Shown here: one piece after another, positions 12,237 to 24,725 of the stretch
Numbering within the stretch: the first letter of the stretch is position 1
Layout of the letters: each line of letters starts with the position of its first letter
Assembly (NCBI GenBank): GCA_964007475.1
Contig: OZ023274.1
Span: 106,351,714 to 106,415,713 of the forward strand
Source: Hybos culiciformis
Taxonomy: Eukaryota; Arthropoda; Insecta; Diptera; Hybotidae
Length of the DNA stretch: 64,000 bases
Reading direction: 5' to 3'
Program-made: the position numbers and the translations under genes
Notes under the pieces: generated by a model
Told to the model about the DNA's origin: nothing
Databases searched by the model: none
What the model saw: the letters and a program-made list of their open reading frames with translations, nothing else

Positions 12237-12242
12237 ACTTAC
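12237..12242 (-). promoter_or_regulatory. vg: 5' splice donor of vg intron 1
   Basis: The minus strand reads CGG|GTAAGT, a full consensus donor, directly after the last in-frame codon of exon 1. It explains why the open frame stops matching a protein here. Confidence 0.88.
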
Positions 12243-12338
12243 CCGTTCATATTGATAAAACGATCTAGATGGGCCGGCTCGGCCGTATAAATAAGGATAA
12301 TAAGCACCGTACATAACTTCAGGGCAGGAAACTGCCAT
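12243..12338 (-). CDS. vg: Vestigial, first coding exon (N-terminal 32 residues)
   Basis: The minus strand reads ATG at 12338-12336 with purine at -3 and G at +4. It then gives 32 sense codons starting MAVSCPEVMYGAYYPYLYGR and ending FYQYER, and at once a consensus donor GTAAGT (12242-12237). The exon ends between codons (phase 0). I recognise this as the N-terminus of Vestigial: the CPEVMY and GAYYPYLY motifs match the Drosophila protein as I remember it, and vertebrate VGLL2/3 share an SC-EVMY start. Vg is a nuclear cofactor that binds the TEAD factor Scalloped and specifies wing and flight-muscle identity. The block is far more GC-rich than its surroundings. The Scalloped-binding domain and other exons lie beyond the left edge. 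Confidence 0.92.
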
Positions 12339-12734
12339 TTCGGAATATTAAAACATGCAATTATTATCTTTTCATGTATTTAAACGAATTATCACATAAT
12401 TAGGATACTAATTCAAATAGAAAGAAAGCTTACTATCTTTATTTTGCTTTGATATTGAAATATTGAAACACATTCCTTTTTTAAGGTAAATTCTTTAAAT
12501 TATAATTTTCAATTAAATTCTAATTTTTGTGGGTATACTCAAATATTTTTTACACTTATCCGTAAGCACTCATATTTTTAATTATTATGAGAAATTAGTT
12601 AATTCATTTTTTTGCGTTTTTGAAAAAACTTTTTTTTATTTCTAATTTCAACTGATGTTTTTGATCATTACACTTATTCACCAGTTAAACATAAAAATTT
12701 AAACTATAAAATTTTATAGTTTAAGCAAACCGTT

Positions 12735-12982
12735 CAGACATAAAATAAAATTAAACTAGTGTTATTTTGTCAACTAAAAATTTTTTTGTTTTTTTTTATA
12801 TTTTTTATTATGATTTTTTTGTATGAGTAGAATTTTTTTTTTAGTTTTTCACCACATATTTTATTTTAGTTTTAATAAGTAGTTTTAGCTTAAACTGGTG
12901 TAACTAACTACAGAAATTGTGTATGGCAGAAACCAAAACTACACTAGTTTAAGCATAAACTTTGTAATTTTATCCCTGTCTG
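12735..12982. mobile_element. Possible inverted-repeat element upstream of vg
   Basis: Both ends read inward from CAGACA, followed by ATAAAATTA and then AAACTAGTGT, with a 16-base gap on one side. The arms are imperfect and there is no target duplication, so this is tentative. Confidence 0.35.
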
Positions 12983-13049
12983 GTGGTATAACATAACAAA
13001 AAAAATTAATAAATTAAAATTTGTTTTAATTTTTTTTTTAAATTAAGTT

Positions 13050-13130
13050 AAACATATATAAATATATATATATATATGTATATATATATACATATAAATA
13101 TATAAATAAATACATTTATTGAAGTTTTTT
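13050..13130. repeat. AT/ATAA microsatellite
   Basis: TATATATA runs interrupted by single G or C, followed by ATAAATA units. Confidence 0.9.
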
Positions 13131-13198
13131 GAATTATTTAGATACTTGTTACACTGTATAAATAATAATATAAGACAACTTCAACAAGATTACTTTCA

Positions 13199-13228
13199 TT
13201 TTTATTTATTTATTTATTTATTTATTAC
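13199..13228. repeat. (ATTT)n microsatellite
   Basis: About seven tandem TTTA units. Confidence 0.9.
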
Positions 13229-14530
13229 AATTTCTTACATAGAATAGAATTTTTTTTTTTTTTATTTTTTAAGTATGACACATTTAAAACATAATTTTAT
13301 TTCACATTTCAATTTTTCAAAATTGTATAAATAAACGCCAATTTTTTTTTTTTTTAATAAAACTTTAACACATTCAGAACAATCAGAACGAACTTTATTA
13401 ATTTATTTATGTTTTATTTGAGCTTTATCATATTATTATATCTTTTTTATCTGTATGTACATGTATACTTAATGGAATTATTCATGATGCTATTTTATAA
13501 TACACTGTAATACGGTTTTATCTTATGTTATGTTTTTAATTTTTCGTTTTAATTTATTTTGTTAAATACAATTATTTTTAATCTTTTTTGTTACATAATA
13601 AATAATATTATTAATTTTTTATGATTTGTTGTCTATTCTAATAATATGCGTAAATAATATGTATTTATTTATTGCACTGAAAAATTATTTCCAATATTAA
13701 ATAAAGTAAACATTATAAAAGGTTTTTCAAATAAATACCTTAATTTTTCTTTAATTTTCAAATCTAGTAAGAATGAACTTCATTATCAATATATGCATTT
13801 TAAAAATACATTAAACAAACTATTAATTGTTGTTGATATTTATCATTTATTAAATTATTGAAATTTTTATTTCTGCTTCTTAATATTTTAAATTTAACTT
13901 AAATCTGAAACAATTAGAAAATTATTGATTTGCGAATGAATAATCCACACACAATTCTCTTGTAATGTTTTTTACTGCAAAGAGTTGGAAATAAATAAAT
14001 ATGAACCTAAAAGTGGTAAATTAGTTAAACATAAAACTTGTAAATTTCTCAAATGAGAAATAATATACCGTTTTCAATTTTATTGTTTAACACTTTATTA
14101 ACATGTAGTCGTTTCGTGCTGATAAAATGGCGAATTATAGCAGAAATATAATGTTATTGTAGATTGTTTGATGAAATTGTATTTTACTATTTCAACATAC
14201 ATAAATGTACATAAAAAAAATTTAATACATTGCACATATTGGATAGACTGCGTGTTAGTTATTTATATTTTTTCCTTTGAGGGGAAAAATAAAATGGAAA
14301 TAAATGAAATGTACACGAACTATATCGAATTAACTATATATCTATATTAGCTACGATACTGCAGCCATCATAGCGATAATTGCATACACTACCTAATAAT
14401 TCTTCAAATATAGTTAAAAACCTTCTACGGTATATAAGGAATAATATTTATAATCTTGGTTTACATTTAAATATGTTAATATTTAATTATAATAGTTTTA
14501 GTTCAAGTATTAGGTAATTTGCAGAACTAT

Positions 14531-14770
14531 TTTTTTAAGCTAGATTTTTTGTAATAAAAGTTAGAAATTTACTAGGAAATGCTTGTAGGTAAAGAAGGTA
14601 ATAACTTTATACTTTCAAGATTGAATATACGATTGAATATACGTTTTTGATATATTTTTTTAAGCTAGATTTTTTGTAATAAAAGTTAGAAATTTACTAG
14701 GAAATGCTTGTAGGTAAAGAAGGTAATAACTTTATACTTTCAAGATTGAATATACGTTTTTGATATAATA
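14531..14770. repeat. 125-bp tandem duplication
   Basis: Two near-identical copies offset by 125 bp, each starting TTTTTTAAGCTAGATTTTTT and containing GGAAATGCTTGTAGGTAAAG. The first copy also carries a 12-bp internal duplication of ATTGAATATACG. The identity implies a recent duplication. Confidence 0.9.
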
Positions 14771-17700
14771 ATTGATTTTTTTTAAATTTTTTCTCTAGTA
14801 CAATAATACGTGTACTAAAAAATATTGATTCCTACCAATATTAAAAAAGTTTCCAACAAAAACTTTAATTTCACTTCATATTTTAAAATCTAGTAACTAG
14901 TAACTAAATGCGCAGCCTCGCGCCAGCATTATTGTCTTAACACACAAATAATTAAAGCGAAACAAAATAAAAATTAAAATATAATTAATCCAATTGTAGG
15001 TAGTATTTAAAAATTTATTGCTTTTTTCAAGAATCTTATTTTATTAAATTCATTCCTCGTTTATTCTGAATAAATAGATAAATAAAAGTACCATATGGGC
15101 CGAGCTACCCAGTGTACAAATTAAAATTATTCTAATAGATTTATATGTATTAAAATATAAAAAAATAAATAAATAAATACATAAAATAATCGCACCTCGT
15201 AGTTTTTCTTGTAATATATAGGTAAAAGATTTCGTCCCCTTCAATGAATCTTGGATCGTAATACGAAATAATTGTGAATTAAAAAATATTATTATAAGTT
15301 TGAACGACGGGGCGATGGACGATGGAAGATAGCTTAGGTAGATACACTTTTTTAAAGCTTAAACTGCTGTTTGATTAGAAAAATATATAAAACTGTTGCT
15401 GTATAAGACGGGTGTGCTAAAATTTATTTAAACTGTTCTGCAGTAAATAACACAACTCGTCGACACTTGAGGAAATAATTTTAAGTAAAATAATGTTTTA
15501 AATTTACAATAATTTTTCGTTTTTACATGTAGTTATGTAAAAGTTGTAAAACTACTACACATATAAATTACATAATTTTAAATTAATAAGAACTTATATC
15601 ATCTTTTTATTTTAAAAATTGGATTGGAATATATTGTGAACTTGGTTTCTGAAATTATTTGTTTTTTAATTCAAAAATTTGGAGTTATTTAATCTTGATT
15701 ACACGAAATATTTCACAGATTTGTTATGAAGCTTACTTCATTTAATACGAAGATATCTTCAGTCATACAAAACGACATCGACGTACCGACGGAAATAAAA
15801 ATAATATTATTAGGTATAAGTATAAGTAAAATTTTCAATCAATGAACCTGAATTTTTTATTTAATTTTACAGGAATTATAAACTTTCTTAATTAAAAATA
15901 AAATTTAGTTCGTATTTTATTACTCCATTATGAAGTTGAAAATTTCTGTTATTATCGCAAGTCACTTTTTAATTAACTTTCATATAAAAAAAAAAAACAC
16001 CTACAAAAAGTTATATTTGGTTTTTTTTTTAATAAATTGGTGTAAAACCACCGAGTTCATAAAAAAAAAAACCACTATTAAAATATTCTATAGATATAAG
16101 TAAGGCAGGAAGGCAGCTAGGTGCTCAACTATTGTAATAAACTATTTTTCATTATATAAATGTAAGCAATTTTGAGAAAGTTTAATTTCTCTTTTTCATT
16201 CCACATCTTCTAATATCTTCTTTTTTTTTTTAATTTTTTTACAAACATATTCGTAGATATTGAGGAGAATATTTGGCAATAAAGACAAAAAATCCTTGAG
16301 GTGGTGTGTTATCCTTTGATTACCTTATTTATATATGAAAACCTTTTATTTTTTAAACATTTATTTATTGTATAATAATTTTTTTTTTGTATTATATTTT
16401 ATTGTTTTTTTTGTTGGGCGGGTCTAGAATGGTATTTTTACTTTCATTCGAATACAGGAGCGAGTCACGAAATAAAATTGAAATTTTATTGAATTTTTCT
16501 GCGCTCGTCGTATTAACAGTCCGTCGCATAGTGATAATATAGCTTTCTTGTATTCACTTGAAATATTAAATTTTTATAATTTACTAAAGTTTAAAGTTGA
16601 AACTATTAAAACTTTAATTATATATTTTTTCTATATTTATTAGAAATTTTAATTGGAGAACGTCAGTTATTAATTAAGAATATAACACCGTAAAAATATT
16701 TTAAGAATACATCTCACAATATAGAAAACTATACATACGCTCTTAATGAACGACGAAATTGAACTGAATATTTTTTAAAGATGCTGTATGCACAATTTTT
16801 CTGAATTGTGTTTTTTTTCCCAAATTTTCTACACAATCATAATTATTATGTTTGTGTTTTCTGTGGGTTTGATGTTTGCTATTAACAAGCCATGAATAAA
16901 AAAAATACATTGTTTTTGAAAGAAAATGAAAATATTTATTCTGTATCTATGAGTTTGTAAATTTCTATAATAATTTTAAAAAAGTGGGCGTAACATTTCT
17001 TTTGTTATTCACATTAAATAACCTGTTTTTCATATGAATTTTCCATATGAATTTTATTTGCGTGTTGTTTATTGTATTATGCCTTTTTTCATACAACTAT
17101 ATTAAGGGTAAAAAGAAAATTTTTTTGAGTGAATAAACTGGGTAGTATTTTATATCCACTCCCAATTTCTAAAACTTGTTTGTGAAAATGAGAAAAAAAA
17201 AATCAAAAAAAACACAGCATACTGTATTAGACATCTAGTACTTCTTTTAATTTTATTAACGACTAAGTTTTTTCCTTGTTGCATAAATGGATTCTATCGA
17301 GTTAAATGGTGGAAATTTTTTTTAAATCAGTCAATCTAAAAAAATTACCTTCCAAATATTTACAATAATTGTAAAAGGAAATCATTACTCAATATTGCTA
17401 CAGAAGTCGATTCTAGTGTGTTTTTTTAGTCCAGTTCAACAGTCCCATAAACAAAATAAATTTGAAAACTGCTTTTTAAGTTTTAATATATAGATAATTT
17501 TTTGATATTTTTTTTATTTGTGATTTGGGACATTTTAGAAAAGTTAAAAAAAAATTTGTGAAAATTGTATGCTAATTTAGTAAAATCGGTTATTTTATAA
17601 TTTATTATCTGCGATCTCTACTTCAATTCAATATTTTTAAACGCTTGGTTGTCAATAAGAGTCTTAAGATTGTAGCACAAAGTCTACAATGAAGTTTCTT

Positions 17701-18872
17701 GTGCCTCTTTTTTCTGTTTTTTTTTTAATTTATTTTCGAGAGAAAAAACTAATAGTCTTCTAAAGATACAAAAAGTTGGAACTTGTAAATGTTGTTCGCA
17801 AAAATATTACTTAAATTTTTATTACATAATGCGGCCAAGATAGTTTCAATTAAAAAAAGAAGTACGAAGAATTTTTCTTTTAATATAGATTGCAATTGTA
17901 AATATATTATTATTTAACATACCTACTTACCATAACTTTATTTTGTATTTTTACGTACTTATGTATGTATATTTATGTCGATATACATAAAATACCTTAC
18001 ATGCTAGCTAATGTATATAACTTTCTACCACAATTTTTTTTATTGCTTTAAAGAAATTTTTTCTATTATAATAAACCAGTCAAGAGAAAAAATAAAAATG
18101 ATAAAATATAAATCACACGTTTTCGTGTAATAAATATGTTAAAAATGCTTAATTTATCAAAAAAATTAGACAAACAATTAATTTTATCACAATTATATAA
18201 GATTTAATTTTAAAATATAATGTTTATAGTTTATTATAGATATAGTTTTCATAGTTGGGAAGATAAGGATCGTAATTGTGGTATTTAGTGTGTAAGTTTA
18301 GTATTATGAAATTGGCTGTAGAAAAAATTTCAAGTTTTAAAAAATTTAGTATTTAGGATTACACATAGGTACCTTTATTTTAATATTTTCTAGCATCTTA
18401 AATCTATATGGATTTGTGTAAAATCGGAAATAAAATTATTTTAGTTTGAATATATTGAATATATGTTTTCTTAATATAAAAATAATTCTAACTAGTCAAA
18501 ACCCGTGAAGTATTCACGGAAGTTAAATAAATTTGAAATTTTTGAAATACATTTTTAAATACTATTTTCCAACAAATTTACCGAAGCTTGCATTGCATTT
18601 TCCGAATTTCACAAAGTTTCATTGATTTTTTTTTTGATTGCGGCAAATTGTTTATACGTAAAGTCCAATAGATGTCTCTGTACTTGTGTACTTACTCTTT
18701 TTTATTTTTAATTCCAATTATTAATTTTAATTTCAATAGATGTCTTTTTACTTACCTGATTACATATGTACATATATAGAAACATGGTCGATTGCTTATT
18801 AATATTATGATTCTTAATATAAATTTAATTTTATAAATAAATATATCTTTACTCCCGTATAATCTAAAAGAA

Positions 18873-19073
18873 TTAGATGAAATCATTACGCATCTTTTGA
18901 GACAAAAATCTTAAATTTTGATAAGAAAGTGTATTAGTGTGGGGAACCCTCTTGAGACGTCGGTTGAAGCCAATCCATCGAATACACAATATTTCCGATG
19001 AACTAATATAATTTCCATTTGCTGAGGCGAAACCGTCAATAAAATAGCTAAATGATCCTAAACATATTATGTT
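18873..19073 (-). other. Unrecognised 66-codon open frame without ATG start
   Basis: The minus strand is open for 66 codons before TAA. It encodes a mixed-composition peptide, unlike the Phe/Lys/Ile-rich noise elsewhere; one stretch reads ILCIRWIGFNRRLKRVP. The stretch 18940-19040 is clearly GC-richer than its flanks. I recognise no family. It could be a decayed transposon frame, an exon, or chance. Confidence 0.3.
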
Positions 19074-19262
19074 TTAAATTACAGGATTAACCAATTATTT
19101 TTCGATATTTAGTTTAATGACGTAAATATACATATTTTAATAAAAATTTGTAATTAAATAATTCGATAAAATTTTTTAAAACATAATTTTATTCTTTCAA
19201 CGTTTAATTTTTCTTTGAAATGTTTCGAATCTAAAAAAAGTATTAAAGGTTTTATGTTTTTA

Positions 19263-19460
19263 TTTTTTGAATAATATTTTATATAAAAATTTTTTTAAAA
19301 CCCTTTGTCGAATTTTGGTAAATTTCAACTTTAAATATTATTTTTCACTTTTATTTTTTTTGCATTTTTATTTTTTGAATAATATTTTATATAAAAATAT
19401 TTTTAAAACTCTTTGTCGAATTTTGGTAAATTTCAACTTTAAATATTATTTTGCACTTTT
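19263..19460. repeat. 108-bp tandem duplication
   Basis: Two copies offset by 108 bp share TTTTTTGAATAATATTTTAT and CTTTGTCGAATTTTGGTAAA. The open frame that runs through them simply reflects the duplication. Confidence 0.9.
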
Positions 19461-20735
19461 ATTCTTTTATTCTGATCATCGCATATATATAAAATATTAT
19501 GACGCACGTCGGAAAATAGATGCGCACACTGAGGTTAGAAATAATGAAACCAATGTAAACCTTGAAAAATAAAAATTTATATTTATCAACATCTCATTAT
19601 CTTTTTACACAAATATTGCTATTCAAATTAGAAAAGATAGAAACAAGAAACCCAAAGAAAAGATAGAAAGTTCTTATTTATTCATTTTAGTAAGTTTTTG
19701 TTTTTTTTTTTAGTTCGTTAGTCGTTATTGGTTACGGATCTCTAATTCAACCCTAACAGCTAGCACCCGTACTATTAAAAACAATTTCATAATTTTAACA
19801 AATATTCTTTTAACAAATGAATTAAATAAGATTCCAGACATTTTTCAGGAAATTGGTTTTGATGAGCTGTTTTGAATAATTCAGATGTGTAAATTTTCTT
19901 ATTTCTTCTTTAAATTATTTCTTAAATTAAAAAATATTTAGTTATTATTTTTCAATTTATAATTTTTGTCATTTTTCATGAACCAGGTGCTTTTTTTTTA
20001 TTTTGTAAGATTAAGAGTTTTACCTTAAAAATTATGTGTAATGAAAATGTTCAGAAATACGAAGTGTGCCGTCAAAAGAATTTTCTTTGTCATACATAAA
20101 GCTGATAAAGAAAAAATATCTTAATTGTCCATTTTTTCACTTTTTATGTTAATTTATTAAATTTTTTCTCATTTTATTAAATTTAAGTATTTGTTTATAA
20201 TTGGTAGTATATTTTGTACATATTTATGATATGAATATAATATATATACCTATAGTTATAATATATAAAATATGTATATTATGCATTTATGCATATATGT
20301 CAAACATATGTATTAAATTTGGTTTGAATAATGAGGAAAATAATAATATAATATGTATTTGATAATAATACAATATTTTCGAATCTTTGTAATAATCTGG
20401 GGTTGAACTGCTTTTTGGATTCCTACAATCGACTTTATACGAATTTTCAACGATGTAAATTAAAACTTTGAAAAACTTTTAAAATGTAAATTTTTTTGTG
20501 TATATCCGCAAATATACACATTATTATACAAATTCTTCAAATGATAATATTATAATGATCTTACTTACTAGTATAAATTGTTGAAATAAAAATATCGAAG
20601 CTGAATTTTTTAAAACCTTTTTTTTTTTTTTAATTTTTAAATTTTTTCAATTTTCAAATACTTCAAAAATTTTAATCGAAAGCGTGTTAAAACTAATTTT
20701 GAATTAACAAAAACATTTTTTTTAATAATGTATAA

Positions 20736-21132
20736 TGCGTTGTTCAGGCAAAGACTAAATCATGATTTCCTAATCGTGATCTGCGTATATAATCACCTTT
20801 TGAAAACCTGTGTGAACCGGAAGGATAATCAACGAAAACAAAAAAGTAAACAACATGAAAACAAACAAAATTAAAACATAAATATTATTATTATTTTTAT
20901 TGACATTTTGTAAATAAAGAAAACATGTCAAAAATAAAAGTCAAAAATACGTCCAAAATAAGTAGGAATGAGTGGAAATTAGTAACATGGATGATAAAAA
21001 ACTGAAACTCATCCCTGAAATTGTTCATGATTTCCGATGACAATTTTTTTGTATCAGCAAGTCATGAAAAAAAGAAAGATAATCTCAAAAAGTAAGATTA
21101 TCATGATCAGAGTTCCTTGTCTCAACAAAGCA
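20736..21132. mobile_element. PIF/Harbinger-like MITE, copy A, TAA TSD
   Basis: A 397-bp element with ends TGCGTTGTTCAGGCAA and, inverted, TGCTTTGTTGAGACAA, flanked by TAA on both sides (20733-20735 and 21133-21135). It aligns along its length with 33359-33762, sharing GTAAACAACATGAAA and ATTATCATGATCAGAGTTC. A 3-bp TWA duplication is the hallmark of PIF/Harbinger. It is non-coding and more diverged than copy B. Confidence 0.85.
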
Positions 21133-23266
21133 TAATCATTTGAATTATGAAGTAAATTTCGATACGAAAAATAGTTATATTAATGAAAAAACGAATAACC
21201 TGGCAACATTTTTCGAAATAAAAATTTAAGTATAAGTACAAGTCCCTAAAAGAAATTATTTATTTTATTATTAAATTTGTTTTTATTATAACTCACATAT
21301 TGATGTAAGCTTATACATTAAAAGTTATTTCAAAATTATATTTTGAAATTGTCACCAGAATTGTATTGTTCGTGGATTCGATGGAATTTCAATTTCAAAT
21401 TCATTTCACATTATTGTACATATACAACACATTTGTATATGTACTCATGAATATAATAACATTATTGCATTATCTATTTAGTTAAATTACTTCTAAAATT
21501 TCATTGGCATTTATAATAGAAAATAAGAAAATAACAATATAAATAAAAAAAAATTGATTTCACGATCCCTTTTAGTGGTGTTGCACATTTTTTCCATTAA
21601 CACAGTGCCTATAGTTTTAAACATATAGTGATTTAGTTGATAAAGGATGAGTTAAGATAAATTGGAGTTATTCTGGGTGATTAAATTATCTTTTCACTGT
21701 AGAATTTTAAAAAAATAAAAATTTCCTCACAGCCTATTTGATATTTCGATATTTTAAATAAACTTAAAATGTTTACAAATTTTTAATATTTAAATTTTAT
21801 TTAATATAAATATTTCTCTTTTCAAATTAACTACAAATATTCTTTTAAATTTATCGCAGAATTTAATTAAAATACAAAAATACTAAGTACAAGGTCAAAT
21901 TAATGCATGAATTGGTGTTGATTGGTGTTTTTTTTTAACTTTTTCATATTTCAAACATTTTAATTTTTTCATGAATTTTTGATGGAATTTTAAAAACTTT
22001 TAATTTTTTTAGAAATAAATTTCGAATGTATAAGTATGCATTCAGTACATAAATACATACATTGTACAAGTTAAAAATCCTGAAAGAACAACACTATGTA
22101 TATAAACAAAACAGAAATACATGCATTATACTAAATAAAGTTTGAGTAAGAATTCAATAATTAAGATATTTGAAACTTACAGACATCATATAAAAAAACA
22201 TCATGTAGAAAAGTTGAAATAGTTAACATTGTACGTCCGACCGATAATTTAAACATATTGAACAGCACCTCATCGAGGGCTAAACATTTTTTTAAGTATC
22301 TTTCAATTGACAGGTACCAACAGGTACAAATTTTCGACCAAATCCATTTTGACGACCACCTGAATACTTCGAAATAATCTTTTTTTTTAAATTGAAAATG
22401 TATATATATTTAGGCATTGAGCTTTTAACTCCCAAACTTGGAACATAATATTATCCTTTACCTGAGGCGATTAACTATATAAGAATTTTAGTGCTGTTTT
22501 CCATTTTTGATATAATTTGAATAAAATTATTGTGCTTGCAGGTCAATTATCCGAAATACCGTTTTGATAGAATTGCTATGAATTTTTTTTGTTGACTTTC
22601 CATTTCAAACAAAATTAGTTTGTACTATATGGTACAATTTTTTCCAACAATTAATTTTTTTTTTACATTATACGGCTTAATAAACAGAACTAAAACATTA
22701 TATTAACAATCACTCTCTTCTTTTTTGGCATTTTTTTAATTGGACCAGAATTTGGTCGTATTTATCGCAGGGAAAAAAATAACCAATTTTGCCGCCGTTT
22801 TTATCGTGTATCCGTGACAGTGATACAAAAAAAGACGTTGATAGAATAAAGAAAAGAAAAAAATAGGGATTCTGCTTATCTTAATTACTCCAAAAGGTTA
22901 AAATTTTAAAAGAATAATTTTACAACAATTTTTAGGATCAAACGATGCATTTGTAATGTGAAAAATGAATTTAAATAAATTTTAGTTTTTAAACAAAAAA
23001 CTGAAAAATGATCAATTTTTAGTCATTCACTGTTAAGCTTCATGGGTGGTAATTATAAATCGCGCGCTAAAATAATTTTTTATTGTCGGTGGGGTTTTTA
23101 ATCTCGTTTTTATAATGGATTTACAAACAGAATTACTGATAACAGGAGACTTTTTTTTAATTTATTTTGTTTTATAATTTATGTTAGTGATACCGTTGAA
23201 TAAAATTTATGGTTTAAATATGGTATCTCTATATAATGTACATATAGCTGGTATATGTGTATATAT

Positions 23267-23731
23267 TAGGGTGTGCCATTTTTAGGCGACTTTTTTTTTT
23301 CAACGAAAAAACAGGCTGAAAACTTGCAAGAAGGTAAGAAAAGAAGCCTGTTCAAAGCGGAGCTCTTAATATTAATATTTAGAGGTGCCTCTATCTAATT
23401 TTCCATTTCCCATATAAATAACATGGGAAAAAATTTTTATTTTTTTTTATTTTTCTAGCTTGGCATTCACACCTCATATAAATAAGTCGATAGCATATTC
23501 TTGTAGAGAATTCAACGCCATGCTAGAATGCCAAGCTAGAAAAATTAAAAAAAAAAAAAAAAATTTGTTTCCCATGTTATTTATATGGGAAATGGAAAAT
23601 TAGATAGAGGCACCTCTAAATATTAATATTAAGAGCTCCGCTTTGAACAGGCTTCTTTTTTTACCTTCTTGCAAGTTTTCAGCCTGTTTTTTCGTTGAAA
23701 AAAAAAAGTCGCCTAAAAATGGCACACCCTA
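23267..23731. mobile_element. Palindromic hAT-like MITE, 465 bp, 8-bp TSD
   Basis: Two arms of about 200 bp are almost perfect inverted copies starting TAGGGTGTGCCATTTTTAGG. They surround a loop of about 60 bp centred near 23500. The 8-bp GTATATAT flanks both sides (23259-23266 and 23732-23739), as for hAT insertions. A transcript would fold into a very long hairpin. No coding capacity. Confidence 0.9.
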
Positions 23732-24494
23732 GTATATATAGTACATGTCGTTTGTTTTAAATAAGAAAAAATTTTACTATCAACTAGTAGTCACGCTTTT
23801 GTTTGTAATTTAAGAATTTCTTAGGAGTTGAAAACAAAAAAAAAACGAAAATATAAATTTTTCGTAATCAAAATGCAAATATTTTTAATAACGTATGTAT
23901 AAAAACCTAGTTACGTTAGGGAAATTATTTGTTTATGAGATAATATACAAGAATTAGTTAATATCTCAAAAGAATTATCCATGCAAATTATTTAGTAGAC
24001 CCTACGAATAAATACTAAAGGAAGAGTAAATCCAGCTCTGGAATGAAGTATCTCTCTTACATGTATTAGTGAAACCTATACATTAACATTACAGGGTGCT
24101 TTTTGCAAAATCTGCAAACATTATGTTTGTCGTTTTGGGATTGTTTTCAATTTATTATAATTAGTATTTCTACTTTCCACACCACCTTTGAGGTAAAGAA
24201 ATAGGCGCGTTTTTTTTTAAGTGGTATCCCCAGGAGGCCTAATCCACTATAGCAGCATACAAAAAAAAATTAATTATTTTACTGTAAAATCACAAAATTA
24301 CTTTTACCTCAATTAATAATTATTCAAGGTACATCAACAAATTATCATTACTTCGTCCAGTGGTTGTGTTCTTATCTCACGAAATGTTCATCTGCATTTG
24401 AGATGTGAGAGGCCCTTCAAAGTTTTGATACATTCCAAAATATTTTACCATATTATTTTTTGGAAAAGGGCAAAATATTTCGGAAAAGGAAGAC

Positions 24495-24725
24495 TCCCCC
24501 GAAAAAACCGTCTTGGATTTCACATCGCGGGGTACGCCTCTACCCCCTCTCCAAAATTAGGCCAAATCGGAGTTAAAAAATTCCTTCCCCATATCCAAAT
24601 TTTTGAAAACTTTGAGGGGCCAAAACTCGGAAACTGGGCCTTTCCCCCAAAAAAAAATACATGGGGGGTGATTTTGGCACCGCCTCTACCACCCCACCAA
24701 GTTTGAGCGAAATCTGAGGGGTGCA
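24495..24725. repeat. Diverged tandem repeat of about 146 bp in a GC-richer island
   Basis: CGCCTCTACCCCC (24535) and CGCCTCTACCACC (24681) are 146 bp apart, with matching flanks such as CCAAATCGGAG/CGAAATCTGAG. This appears to be two decayed copies of a repeat unit. Both strands are open across it (24398-24706 plus, 24520-24726 minus), but that follows from the base composition. No protein family is recognisable. Confidence 0.6.

Larger units (their letters stand above)
1..12242 (-). other. vg: vestigial intron 1 (5' part; gene continues beyond left edge)
   Basis: Everything left of the splice donor of the vg first exon should be intron on the minus strand. I searched this stretch for a second vg exon (a Ser/Ala/His-rich coding block or the Scalloped-binding domain) and saw none, so the intron exceeds 12 kb. 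It holds AT-rich DNA, the hAT-like elements 232-1062 and 8725-10805, a TA-flanked MITE at 8378-8551, two copies of a TGCGTTCC-ended MITE, two tRNA-like sequences near 4 kb and several short tandem repeats. In Drosophila the vg introns carry wing enhancers; I cannot identify such enhancers here by eye. Confidence 0.75.
12339..23258. other. vg 5' UTR/upstream region, no other gene seen
   Basis: Very AT-rich DNA. The start of vg transcription must lie at or right of 12339, but I cannot place a TATA box or initiator with confidence. It contains AT and ATTT microsatellites, the 125-bp and 108-bp duplications, a Harbinger-like MITE (20736-21132) and an unrecognised 66-codon frame at 18873-19073. 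Regulatory elements of vg may lie here, but none can be named from sequence alone. Confidence 0.55.

Noticed and set aside
18503..18519. Perfect 7-bp inverted repeat CCGTGAA-GTA-TTCACGG
   Set aside because: Real but isolated, with no associated structure; too short to interpret.
19267..19572. 101-codon frame with an internally repeated peptide
   Set aside because: It spans a 108-bp DNA tandem duplication of AT-rich sequence.
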